A stretch of 30,427 bases of DNA. Origin: Clostridiaceae bacterium (GTDB lineage Bacteria > Bacillota > Clostridia > Oscillospirales > Butyricicoccaceae). The stretch covers positions 1 through 30,427 of the forward strand of contig JAGZOP010000022.1 in the NCBI GenBank assembly GCA_018383195.1, given 5' to 3'. The notes beneath the pieces were generated by a model, which worked only from the letters and a program-made list of their open reading frames with translations, was not told where the DNA came from and ran no database searches. This document shows, in pieces, positions 14,784-22,030 of the stretch. Every line of letters starts with the position of its first letter. Within the stretch, counting starts at the first letter, position 1. Position numbers and translations under genes: made by a program.

Positions 14784-15637
14784 CAGGCCACCTCCTCAGA
14801 CTCTGTGGGAGTTTCCACCTCCGTTTCTTCAGGATTGTCGGTTCCTGTGGGAGTTTCCTCCTGCGTGGTTTCCTCCTGGGACGCTTCCTCGGGATCAGGC
14901 TCGGGAGGATAGAGTTCCAACAGGACATCATCCTGTGCGGTGAGGAACTTTTCCGCATTCTCCTTGCTTCCACGGTAGACCAGAGTCAGATGGATTGTAC
15001 CTTCCTCCTCCAGCTCGGCCAGCACCTTGCTCTGTTCAGGCGTGACAAGCAGTGTGACCGTACTGGGCAGCTCTTTTCCATCCTCATCGTCTGTCTGAGC
15101 CTCCCCGGTGTTGGCATCATACCCGGTGGACGCAGTCACGCTGATTACTTCCACATACTGAAGCTCAGGTGGGATGACGGTCTGGCCTTGCTGTTTGTAG
15201 TCAGGGGCAACAACAGAAACAATATCGCCGCTCTGCAGCTTGCCCGACAGACCGTTGGCAAAAGAGCGGATTGTAACCGAGATGGCCTGCTGGCTGCCGT
15301 CAAGGTCATAGAGATAGGCGTTATCAGCCGCCGGTACATCAGAGAGTTTGGTGTTGATAATATAATCGCCTACAGCAAGGTCAGCCGTAGCATATTTGCC
15401 TACGGCATTGGCCTTCTCATGTAGAACATTGTCAGGCAGATTGTACCCACCTACCTGTACCAGCTGAACCATATCATCGGTGATCTGTTCACCGGCGCGG
15501 ATCGGCTGGGTGACCCGGACGATCTCGACCTTCTGGGATACCGCCCGGTTGAAGAGCGGAGTCAGGCCGAAGCAGATGAGGACGGAGAGCAGAATACAAA
15601 ACACTCCGATCACAGTACGATTTCTCAGAAAACTCAT
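14783..15637 (-). CDS. cpaB: CpaB/RcpC-like SAF domain pilus assembly protein
   Basis: The ATG at 15637 is preferred because GGAGG lies about ten bases upstream; an ATG at 15646 is also possible. The 284-residue protein has one N-terminal membrane helix (residues 9-26), then a SAF domain (TQPIRAGEQITDDMVQLV, VGKYATADLAVGDYI) and an RcpC-like part (LQSGDIVSVVAPDYK, VTLLVTPEQSKVLAELEEEG). It ends in a very acidic Glu/Thr-rich tail of about 40 residues. CpaB proteins sit outside the inner membrane and connect the pilus to the envelope; in Gram-positive Tad loci they are kept despite the missing outer membrane. It overlaps tadZ. Confidence 0.85.
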   Translation of the reverse strand: MSFLRNRTVIGVFCILLSVLICFGLTPLFNRAVSQKVEIVRVTQPIRAGEQITDDMVQLVQVGGYNLPDNVLHEKANAVGKYATADLAVGDYIINTKLSDVPAADNAYLYDLDGSQQAISVTIRSFANGLSGKLQSGDIVSVVAPDYKQQGQTVIPPELQYVEVISVTASTGYDANTGEAQTDDEDGKELPSTVTLLVTPEQSKVLAELEEEGTIHLTLVYRGSKENAEKFLTAQDDVLLELYPPEPDPEEASQEETTQEETPTGTDNPEETEVETPTESEEVA

Positions 15638-15677
15638 ACAGGGCATAACCTCCTCGTTTTAACTGGAATGGCGATGC

Positions 15678-15800
15678 TTACACGCGCAACGCGTTCTTGT
15701 GACGAATTGCCTTGGGCACAATGATGGCAGCGGCAGCCAAGGGAGCCAGAATGCCGATGCACTCAATGGCGGTCTTTTTCTCAATACGGAACTTTTTCAT
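15678..15800 (-). CDS. 40-residue single-helix membrane peptide in the Tad operon
   Basis: This small gene has GGAGG seven bases before its ATG and overlaps the end of the prepilin peptidase frame by four bases (ATGA). It encodes MKKFRIEKKTA, a hydrophobic segment with ECIGILAPLAAAAIIV and a basic end PKAIRHKNALRV. The Lys-rich start, a single helix and the strong translation signals argue that it is real. It might be a small pilus subunit or an accessory to CpaB. I do not know a named family for it. There is no prepilin cleavage site like EGYID. Confidence 0.65.
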   Translation of the reverse strand: MKKFRIEKKTAIECIGILAPLAAAAIIVPKAIRHKNALRV

Positions 15801-16242
15801 GTTATAACCTCCAAAACATAGAAAATGGCAAAACCAATGGAAAGAAAGGGAGCCAAGGGGATGGCAATTTGGCCGATTGGTGTTGGTGTGGCAGCGCAGT
15901 GCTTTTCAATGCAGGCCCGTGCGGCAGCATAGACGATGGCGAGTGATAGGCCCCCCACAATGTTGGGAGCAGACCCAGAACAAAGCCTACAGAGGCAACA
16001 AACTTGATATCGCCTCCGCCAGCCCTGTCTGGAAAAATCATTGCCACCCCAAGAAATGGTAGAGCAGCAAGTGGACCAAGTATTTGCCCAACAAAACGGG
16101 CGGGGCTGATTGCAATCAGCCCCGCCACGGCAGTCAGGATACAAAAGGTGTTTGGAATGAGATGTCGCCGCAGGTCAGCGGCGGATGCCAGCGCAAGCGT
16201 GCAGAAAAACCATACGGAACGAACCGCAGCATCAGCCGGCAT
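15797..16242 (-). pseudogene. A24 prepilin peptidase, split by a one-base frameshift in a G6 tract
   Basis: The first frame starts at ATG 16242 (overlapping the pilin stop by 11 bases). It encodes an A24 aspartic peptidase with both catalytic Asp motifs, DLRRHLIPN near residue 23 and GGGDIKF near residue 76. After GLLPTLWG it goes out of frame and ends at 15802. The rest of the family-like sequence (GGLSLAIVYAAARA, PIGQIAIPLAPFLSIGFAIFY) continues in another frame to 15797, where the stop overlaps the next gene by ATGA. One extra G in the run at 15951-15956 would restore a single protein of about 148 residues. This could be an assembly error, a real mutation or slippage-based switching. The enzyme would process the pilin and pseudopilins. 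Confidence 0.75.
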
Positions 16243-16495
16243 AGTTGAACATGTCTTCCACCCGCTGGGTCACGGTGGGCAGCACGGTGTCACCGAACAG
16301 GGTGTACAGTCCAGCCAGCAGCAGGGCGCCAAGCACCACGGCAATCAGGATCTTCACGGCGGTGTCGATGTAACCCTCGCCGCGGGTGTTGCTCAGGGCG
16401 GTGCGGGCGGAAAACGCCATAGAGTTGACGGTACCAACGGCCTTGCGGGAAACGGAGTTCATGGTGTTGATCATCTTGTTATACAGCTTCTTCAT
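16232..16495 (-). CDS. Flp/DUF6133-type major pilin candidate
   Basis: This 87-residue protein has a long, basic, polar leader of about 39 residues ending NTRG. EGYIDTAVKILIAVVLGALLLAGLY follows as a single helix, and then a short tail (LPTVTQRVEDMFNYAG). The G-E site before a hydrophobic helix is the class III prepilin pattern. A mature form of about 48 residues fits Flp pilins, which are very small. It matches DUF6133 in look and context. It is the first gene of the pilus operon, with AAGGAGG ten bases before the ATG, and sits directly upstream of the peptidase that should process it. Confidence 0.75.
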   Translation of the reverse strand: MKKLYNKMINTMNSVSRKAVGTVNSMAFSARTALSNTRGEGYIDTAVKILIAVVLGALLLAGLYTLFGDTVLPTVTQRVEDMFNYAG

Positions 16496-16572
16496 AGGTT
16501 CATTTCCTCCTTGAATTTTGATGAATGATTGGGATTGGATGATTCAGGTCAGTAATACACAGATACGGCAGG

Positions 16573-16962
16573 TTACATCGCCATTTCAGGCCCCGGTGCC
16601 TGCCGGACCGTAGGGTCCGGGGCAGTTCTTCCGACCTGCTGGCTCTGGGTCAGGGCCTGCTGATAGGCATCGAGAACAGCATTGTCGAACTCTTGCCGGG
16701 CCTCTTTGGTGACAGGGAAGCAGATATCCTTGTACTCGCCGTTGCCAGCGCGATAGCTGGGCATAGAGACGAACAGTCCTTTGCTGCTCTCCATCACCTT
16801 CACTCCACGGATGGCGAAACAACCGTTGATGTTCACCGAGGCGTGAGCCCGACAGTTGCCGTCGAGACGGAGAGAATGGATGCGAACATCATACTGCATG
16901 GGGAGCGTCTGCTGCTGAGGGGATTCCGACTGGGTCGTGGCTTTCTGGGCTTTGGTTGCCAT
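16573..16962 (-). CDS. spoVG: SpoVG family protein
   Basis: This 129-residue protein has a SpoVG core at about residues 25-100: VRIHSLRLDGNCRAHASVNINGCFAIRGV, KVMESSKGLFVSMPSY and YKDICFPVTKEAR. SpoVG proteins are small nucleic-acid-binding regulators, first known from septation and sporulation in Bacillus. Element-borne copies are frequent on Clostridial ICEs. Here the core has extra flanks: a Gln-rich start and a Pro/Gln-rich end leading to PGPEMAM, the shared tail. AAAGGAGG lies nine bases before the ATG. It comes just before the pilus operon, so it may regulate it post-transcriptionally; that is inference. Confidence 0.85.
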   Translation of the reverse strand: MATKAQKATTQSESPQQQTLPMQYDVRIHSLRLDGNCRAHASVNINGCFAIRGVKVMESSKGLFVSMPSYRAGNGEYKDICFPVTKEARQEFDNAVLDAYQQALTQSQQVGRTAPDPTVRQAPGPEMAM

Positions 16963-16985
16963 GGAAATATTCCTCCTTTCTGGAT

Positions 16986-17540
16986 TTACAGGGTCATGCT
17001 CATTGACTGATCCTGACTGGGATGATCCACAAATTCTATGGGCTGGAACCCGTAGCGATCAATGTAGAAGAAGGTACTGCCAGATGCATTGTACAGTTCT
17101 ACTACATCGGAGATAGCCAGCGGCTGACCGTCCGGCCCAAGAGGAGTACGGCTGAATTTGTTCCAGAGCTTTTCCAGGTCATTGTCCTGAATCCGGCCAT
17201 CATAGACCACATGATACTGTTCAGGTGTGGGGCCGCCAAACTTCTGCGCCATGGCATCAAGGCCAATGAAGCGCATCTGAATTGGCGTACCGGGCTTGAG
17301 CTGCCAGATTCGGCAGGACTGTAACTCCGGCGAACTGTCACTGACGCGAAAGCCCTCGTTGGAAAGGCGCTCATAGACGCCTTCTTCCCAGCGAGGCACG
17401 AGTCCGCGCCGTGCAAGCCAGGATTCCAGCTCCTCACGGCGGAATTGCGGATCAACGGTGACTTCGGTCTGGTTTTTGGCTTGGTATCCAATGAGGTTCC
17501 CATAGTAAACCAGACAGCCATTTTTCATTTGAATGCTCAC
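16986..17540 (-). CDS. YodL domain protein
   Basis: The start is a GTG at 17540, with AAAGGAGG nine bases upstream. The 184-residue protein has an N-terminal part (CLVYYGNLIGYQAKNQT, ESWLARRGLVPRW) and a C-terminal YodL-like domain at about 80-175 (IWQLKPGTPIQMRFIGLDAM, HVVYDGRIQDNDLEKLWNKF, LAISDVVELYN, FFYIDRYGFQPIEF). YodL domains occur in many Clostridial mobile-element proteins, with no defined reaction. After the domain comes SQDQSMSMTL, one of the clearest shared Met tails. The next gene's ribosome-binding site lies beyond the stop, so the tail is not forced by it. Confidence 0.8.
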   Translation of the reverse strand: MSIQMKNGCLVYYGNLIGYQAKNQTEVTVDPQFRREELESWLARRGLVPRWEEGVYERLSNEGFRVSDSSPELQSCRIWQLKPGTPIQMRFIGLDAMAQKFGGPTPEQYHVVYDGRIQDNDLEKLWNKFSRTPLGPDGQPLAISDVVELYNASGSTFFYIDRYGFQPIEFVDHPSQDQSMSMTL

Positions 17541-17567
17541 GACGGCATTCCTCCTTTCTTGGTTTCA

Positions 17568-18293
17568 TCAAGTCATTTTCATCACCCCCATATCGGGCTG
17601 TTCTGCCTGTAGCTCAGCCAGTTTCTCTTTGGCCCAGTCCGGGAGAAACTCCTCCCGCAGCACCCCGATGAAGTCGGTGCGATTCCACCGTGTCTGTTCT
17701 CCATCTCCAAGACAGGTGGATCGGATAGAGCGCCCAATGGCGTGGGGCGAGCAGCCAAATCCATCATGGGCCAGCCAAAGCTGGTTTTCGGGCGACCAGC
17801 AGCTCTCCTTCAGGGTGTCTGGTGAAAGCACCAACACTCGGCCTTCGTAGTCGAGGTTTTCGAAGGAGTTCGGCTCACAGTGCTGTGGCCCGAAGAGGCC
17901 AAGATTCTTGTAAGCCTCGCGCACCATATTTACGAACCCATCCAATACCGCAGGATGAGATTTGACCATTAACGAGATGTTGTGAGTACCGTCTTGCGGA
18001 ATGAAGGTGGCTTTCGCCCACTCCTGGTTCTTTCGGCTGAAGCGTCCATCGTAGCTAAGCTCCTGCAGGGTATTGGCAAGGACGAAATTGATTCGCTTAT
18101 ACCCCCACTTATCCAAAAGGGGCTGCAGCATCGAATCATCCAGGTGAGCACCATCAAAATGGGTGCGAATGTGCTCCTCGATGTCGCGGGCACATTCCTC
18201 GTTGGCCTGATAGCTCGCCCGCCAAAGTGCCAGCTCGTTCCTGGTACGAGCTTCGGCTGCAGAGTAGGGGTAAAGATAGATTTCTTTTTCCAT
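17568..18293 (-). CDS. DUF3849 domain protein
   Basis: This 241-residue protein starts MEKEIYLYPYSAAEAR after AAGGAGG. It carries DUF3849 features along its length: YKRINFVLANTLQEL, HPAVLDGFVNMVREAYKNLGLFGPQHCEP and VLVLSPDTLKESCWSPENQLWL. The family is confined to Clostridial mobile elements and has no assigned function. A helical, soluble protein is expected. It ends QPDMGVMKMT, a shared tail of the MxMT type, separate from the ribosome-binding site of the YodL gene that follows 27 bases later. Confidence 0.8.
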   Translation of the reverse strand: MEKEIYLYPYSAAEARTRNELALWRASYQANEECARDIEEHIRTHFDGAHLDDSMLQPLLDKWGYKRINFVLANTLQELSYDGRFSRKNQEWAKATFIPQDGTHNISLMVKSHPAVLDGFVNMVREAYKNLGLFGPQHCEPNSFENLDYEGRVLVLSPDTLKESCWSPENQLWLAHDGFGCSPHAIGRSIRSTCLGDGEQTRWNRTDFIGVLREEFLPDWAKEKLAELQAEQPDMGVMKMT

Positions 18294-18305
18294 CCTGAAA
18301 CCTCC

Positions 18306-18725
18306 TTACGGCAGGCAGCACTTGTTCGGAAGCTGGATGGACAACGGACTGATGCCCAGCTCGTTGAGCAAACAACATAACTCCACCGGTAACTCCAGAA
18401 GGTCTTCGGTCGTTGGGACAATGAGCAACGCACCGTCCGCCACCAGTACGGTGATTTCCTCTCCCACAGGAATCGACGCTTCCGCCAGCAGGTCTGCCGG
18501 CAGATTGAGCTCAGGCTCCTCGCTGGTATAGCCGGCGCATCCTGCATCCCCGCAAACACGGCTTACCAGCAGGCTGTTTGCGTCACAGTCGCAGATATAC
18601 TGATCCGCCGGAGTGGTAATGGGAACTTCCTCACCCGGCGCATAGCCCATCCCGCGCATAACAAAGGCCGGCAGTACCAGAGAGCCATCCTTGCGGATCT
18701 TTACAGAGGTGTGTACCTTACTCAT
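18306..18725 (-). CDS. AbrB/SpoVT-like protein with two half-barrel units
   Basis: This 139-residue protein begins MSKVHTSVKIRKDGSLVLPAFV and GYAPGEEVPITTP, a swapped-hairpin AbrB-type unit. A second, weaker one follows (LNLPADLLAEASIPVGEEITVLVADGALLIVP). Between them is a small Cys-containing insert (CDCDANSLL, VCGDAGCAGY). AbrB-type proteins bind DNA as dimers, so one chain with two units could replace a dimer. The start overlaps the previous gene by eight bases. It lacks the Met tail and ends NKCCLP. It may control the element's operons or act as an antitoxin-like regulator; this is inference. Confidence 0.55.
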   Translation of the reverse strand: MSKVHTSVKIRKDGSLVLPAFVMRGMGYAPGEEVPITTPADQYICDCDANSLLVSRVCGDAGCAGYTSEEPELNLPADLLAEASIPVGEEITVLVADGALLIVPTTEDLLELPVELCCLLNELGISPLSIQLPNKCCLP

Positions 18726-19254
18726 CTTCGCACTCCTTTCTGCTACGAGTGCTGCCGCCGTAAATGATATCTCCGACCATCAGCCGCTCCTCCAGTTCGC
18801 CCAGGCAGATGCCGGAAAAGGCCATCATCTCCAACAGGTAGGGAGGAATATCCCGCAGGTCGTGATCATATCCGGCCTCGCAGACGGTAATCGTGTGATC
18901 CTCCTCGTCCACATAGAGACTCAGTTTGGCATCTGTGGGAATGCCGGCTTCTTTCCGCAGATCATCGTCCAGTTCGATCTTGTCGTACTCAAAATCCCCA
19001 AAGGGACATTCGCCCTCACACCCGCTGCAGGCGCCACAGGTTTTGGCCAAATGGAAAGAGAGATTAATGAACAGCTGATTCAGACTGTCCAGCGCCTGGA
19101 TCAGTTCCATGGCGGTCATCTGCTGCTTCATAATGACCGCTGTATTCTTCAGCGCATGGATCTCAACCTGACCGCTGTCCTCAAAACCACTGATTTTGAG
19201 TGCGGCACTGGGGAGAAAGAGGCCGCCATTCGACAACTGCTTGTTAAATTTCAT
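18718..19254 (-). CDS. AbrB-like protein with a cysteine cluster, paired with its neighbour
   Basis: This 178-residue protein starts MKFNKQLSNGGLFLPSAAL and SGQVEIHALKNTAVIMK, an AbrB-like beta unit. A helical stretch (AMELIQALDSLNQLFINLSF) and a compact cysteine set CGACSGCEGECPFG near residues 73-86 follow. A second AbrB-like unit (IELDDDLRKEAGIPTDAKLSLYVDEEDHTITV) is followed by a C-terminal helix and ends CEDE. The four Cys could bind zinc or an iron-sulfur cluster, making it a sensor-type regulator; this is inference. AAAGGAGG precedes the ATG. The overlap with the similar gene downstream suggests a co-made pair. Confidence 0.55.
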   Translation of the reverse strand: MKFNKQLSNGGLFLPSAALKISGFEDSGQVEIHALKNTAVIMKQQMTAMELIQALDSLNQLFINLSFHLAKTCGACSGCEGECPFGDFEYDKIELDDDLRKEAGIPTDAKLSLYVDEEDHTITVCEAGYDHDLRDIPPYLLEMMAFSGICLGELEERLMVGDIIYGGSTRSRKECEDE

Positions 19255-19271
19255 CTGCTTTTATCCTCCTT

Positions 19272-19673
19272 TTATATCGTCTGACTCAAAGTTGGGAATG
19301 ACTTTGCTTCCTGTTCCGCCAACAGTTCTTCCCGAAATGCTGTCAGATCCTCTGTCGTGGGCGTATAGCTCCTTGATTCGAGCGCAGTTAGCAGCGCATA
19401 GGTCTGACCTACCTCGGACAGCAGCGTCCTGAGACCTTCTGAGGTCATGTCCGCCCCCATCCGTCGCATCTGAGAGGAGAAGGTCACTCGATAGCGTAGC
19501 TGACCTGGAATGCTGTTGATCCGCATATCCAGCCCAAGGTAGGCTTCGTTTTCCGGCCGGATATAGACCTGTCCCACGACGCTGGGGCAAACCTGTAGGC
19601 GCCCTTGGCTCATCTCCTCAATCAGTTTCGCCGCTTCACGGAGCTTGTCCAACTCACTCACGACTTCAGCCAT
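19272..19673 (-). CDS. Hypothetical protein
   Basis: I do not recognise this family. The 133-residue product starts MAEVVSELDKLREAAKLIEEM, a likely amphipathic helix. A beta-rich middle follows (QVYIRPENEAYLGLDMRIN, LRYRVTFSSQMRRM), then two helices (EGLRTLLSEVGQTYALLTAL, TEDLTAFREELLAEQEAKS). It has no membrane part and no Met tail (ends LSQTI). Its ribosome-binding site GGAGGTG is encoded within the end of the adenine methyltransferase gene, which it overlaps by 16 bases, so the two are coupled. Confidence 0.6.
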   Translation of the reverse strand: MAEVVSELDKLREAAKLIEEMSQGRLQVCPSVVGQVYIRPENEAYLGLDMRINSIPGQLRYRVTFSSQMRRMGADMTSEGLRTLLSEVGQTYALLTALESRSYTPTTEDLTAFREELLAEQEAKSFPTLSQTI

Positions 19674-20521
19674 GCTGTATCACCTCCAGTCAGGTCAAAC
19701 AGATTCATCTGAGACGGTGCTACCCGGAGCCGCTCATGCATATCGTAGTTGGCGATGATAAGCTCAGGAAATTGGGCGCCGTTATCATACCGCTGCTTGA
19801 TGTTGTTGATTCGGGTGGTTTCCATCAGATAGATACCTGGCCGGTCATACAGACTTCGAATGAACTCGTCATCGTTGTAGGAAAGAAGAAACTTACCCTC
19901 AATCCGCATCAATGCATCCCGCAAACGGATATGATCCGTTTCTGTAAAGCCATCTTCGCCAATGTTTTGGTAGTAGCCCTCGGTGGCATGGTACGGAGGG
20001 TCGAGATAGAATAGGCTTGCCGGACGATCATACTGCCGGATGAGCTTTTCAAAGTCCTTGTTTTCAATGACCACCTTGGCCAAGCGCCGGTGAGCCTGTT
20101 CGATAAGGGGAAAATTGCTCCACATATCGTGGGGCTGACTTCCGAAGCTGGTCAGCCCGGCCGCATAGCTGTAACGGATCAATTCATAGAACCATGCAGC
20201 CTTCTGAACATCGCTGGCAGGACTGTCACGGGCTAATGTAGCGCGGACCACATCGAAATCCTCCCGCGAGTTGAGCACATATCTGAGTGCTTCCATCAGT
20301 TCCTGCGGCTTATCTCTTACACAGCGGTAAAGGTTGACCAGCAAGCTGTTGAAATCGTTGTACACCTCAAAATCATTGCCGGGGGGCTTATGGAACAGCA
20401 CCCAACCGCCCCCGCCAAAGACCTCGATATACCGCTCATAGTAGACTGGGAACAAAGTGACGATGAGCTCTCGAAGTGCTTTCTTGCCGCCAATCCAGCT
20501 CATGAAACTATTCAACCGCAT
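19658..20521 (-). CDS. Dam-type (D12 class) adenine-N6 DNA methyltransferase
   Basis: The start at 20521 (MRLNSFMSW) is preferred; it overlaps the end of the winged-helix gene. The 287-residue protein has motif I-like sequences SWIGGKKALR and EVFGGGGWVLF, the DxY segment EVYNDFNSLLVNLYRC, and the catalytic motif IV LFYLDPPYHATEGYY. These fit D12-class enzymes that methylate adenine at N6, the most familiar target being GATC, which cannot be read from sequence alone. No restriction partner is nearby, so it is a solitary methyltransferase, probably for self-protection or regulation of the element. Confidence 0.85.
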   Translation of the reverse strand: MRLNSFMSWIGGKKALRELIVTLFPVYYERYIEVFGGGGWVLFHKPPGNDFEVYNDFNSLLVNLYRCVRDKPQELMEALRYVLNSREDFDVVRATLARDSPASDVQKAAWFYELIRYSYAAGLTSFGSQPHDMWSNFPLIEQAHRRLAKVVIENKDFEKLIRQYDRPASLFYLDPPYHATEGYYQNIGEDGFTETDHIRLRDALMRIEGKFLLSYNDDEFIRSLYDRPGIYLMETTRINNIKQRYDNGAQFPELIIANYDMHERLRVAPSQMNLFDLTGGDTAWLKS

Positions 20522-20843
20522 CACCGCCTTCCAACGGCAGCCGGGTCTGTGCGGTATCAAACTGCTCCAGGGATCGGTTCAGGCCGGCAATAGCGGCAGC
20601 GATTCCGCTGATCCGCCGTGTCAGATGGGCGATGGTCGCCCGCACCTCCTGTTCCGTAGCGGCGTAGAAGTACCCACTGCCACTGCTGGCGATGGGGATT
20701 CCCTTGCGGCGCAAGCGGTTGACCATCTGCCGCACTTCGATTCCCTTGATGGAGAAAACGCACTCCAACTCCCGGCTGGTGGCGGCGTTCGATTCACCGG
20801 AGTGATAGCGTTCCAATAATTCCGCCAGCCGTTCTTCCTGCAT
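20508..20843 (-). CDS. Winged-helix-like DNA-binding protein
   Basis: This 111-residue protein has AAAGGAGG seven bases before its ATG and follows a terminator, so it begins a new transcription segment. The N-terminal half reads as a helix-turn-helix with a wing: FSIKGIEVRQMVNRLRRKGIPIASSGSGYFYA. A long C-terminal helix follows (EQEVRATIAHLTRRISGIAAAIAGLNRSLEQF), possibly for dimerisation. Phage regulators of this plan are common. It is directly upstream of the adenine methyltransferase and overlaps it by 14 bases, so it could act with it or regulate it. Confidence 0.6.
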   Translation of the reverse strand: MQEERLAELLERYHSGESNAATSRELECVFSIKGIEVRQMVNRLRRKGIPIASSGSGYFYAATEQEVRATIAHLTRRISGIAAAIAGLNRSLEQFDTAQTRLPLEGGDAVE

Positions 20844-20880
20844 AGACGCCTCCTTTCCGGGGTGTTTTTCCGAAAAAGGG

Positions 20881-20926
20881 CATAAAAAATGAGGGGGCCG
20901 TTTATCCCTCTCGGAAAAACGGCCCC
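20881..20926 (-). terminator. Strong intrinsic terminator ending the first accessory block
   Basis: On the minus strand GGGGCCGTTT and AAACGGCCCC (20917-20926 and 20894-20903) form a 10-bp stem with a 13-base loop, followed by TCATTTTTT. It lies after the stop at 20996 and before the winged-helix gene's ribosome-binding site. It splits the accessory genes into two transcripts, unless partly read through. Confidence 0.85.
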
Positions 20927-20995
20927 ATTGCTATTTCTGGCTATTTATTTTTCTGTAGGATCACCCCCTTGCATCAACCTCTGGCATGCTGCTTA

Positions 20996-22030
20996 TTACA
21001 TGGACATGGTCGGGCTGCTGGGAGGCTGGCTGTACTCATAAAGGATCTCGCTCCCGTTCCAGGACACATACCCATGCTCTGCCGCCGACAGGCCAAGGTT
21101 CTTCATTTTCTGATTGGCGTAGCCCTCGGCATCAAAGCATTCAGCAAGAAGAGCATCGTTGGGATATACACCATCCTGCTTAGCCAGCAACCTGCCATAC
21201 TCCGCTACCTCCATGTCACGGGGCATGAAATTGTAGCAGTGGAGGTTCTGCGCCAGATCCAATGCATAGTCCAGCTGATGACAGTCCTCCAGCTCCATGA
21301 CCGCCTGCCATTTGTCCAGCCATCGGGGTTCGCCCTGGCCCTGTTCCGCCCACACATATCCGAAGTCGATAGCGTGGCGGACGAGCTCTGCGGCAGAATC
21401 ATACTGGGAGAGGATATCTCTCAGCTGAGGCAGGCAGCAGTCTACATCCACAGCGATGCACTCGGTCAGCGTCTCCGCATCCAAAGCATCCAAAGCAAGG
21501 AGCAATTCATCCGGGTGGGACGAGTCCATATATTCGCTGGTATCCGGAAACCCGACCCAGATGCCCTCCATATTGTTGCGGCTTGCCAGCTTGACCCGGA
21601 TGCCGTAGTCGCCCCTGTCGGGAAGCACCGCCGGGTCGCTATTCTGAGAGAGATCAAGCGGCGAGGAAAGTCTGATAAAATTTCCATCGCAGAAAGTATT
21701 CCCGTCTTTTTGGCGATACGCCGCTCCTACCTTTGCCGGGTCAAGAAATTCCCGAGTCTGGGAGGAGGGGTAGAAGATATGCTCCATGACGAAGTTACCC
21801 AGGGCAAAGTCGTTCCCGGCTCCATAGAGCAATTCATAGTGCTCCAGCTGATTGGCAATCTGCATTACATCGCAGGTTGCTTGCGGCTGCTCGATCTGCA
21901 TGGCCCCGCGAAACAGCAGAGCCTCTTTTGCAGTCATGTTTTCAAACCGGCGCGCTAACCACTCATACTGTGACTTGGTCATTTCAAGGCCATCCAGCAA
22001 ATCAAAAAGTTTGAGATCCTGCGTACTCAC
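20996..22030 (-). CDS. ArdA-like antirestriction family protein (paralogue 1)
   Basis: This 344-residue protein starts at a GTG at 22030 that overlaps the previous gene's end. Its C-terminal third has ALDLAQNLHCYNFMPRDMEVAEYGRLLAKQ, the pattern seen in ArdA-type antirestriction proteins of Tn1549-like elements. Such proteins mimic DNA and block type I restriction enzymes. The chain is acidic with many Asp/Glu pairs, as DNA mimics are, and longer than classical ArdA (about 165), with an N-terminal extension. It ends SSPTMSM, a clear shared tail. Two related proteins lie upstream (22696-23913 and 26009-27199). Antirestriction activity is inferred from family resemblance. Confidence 0.6.
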   Translation of the reverse strand: MSTQDLKLFDLLDGLEMTKSQYEWLARRFENMTAKEALLFRGAMQIEQPQATCDVMQIANQLEHYELLYGAGNDFALGNFVMEHIFYPSSQTREFLDPAKVGAAYRQKDGNTFCDGNFIRLSSPLDLSQNSDPAVLPDRGDYGIRVKLASRNNMEGIWVGFPDTSEYMDSSHPDELLLALDALDAETLTECIAVDVDCCLPQLRDILSQYDSAAELVRHAIDFGYVWAEQGQGEPRWLDKWQAVMELEDCHQLDYALDLAQNLHCYNFMPRDMEVAEYGRLLAKQDGVYPNDALLAECFDAEGYANQKMKNLGLSAAEHGYVSWNGSEILYEYSQPPSSPTMSM

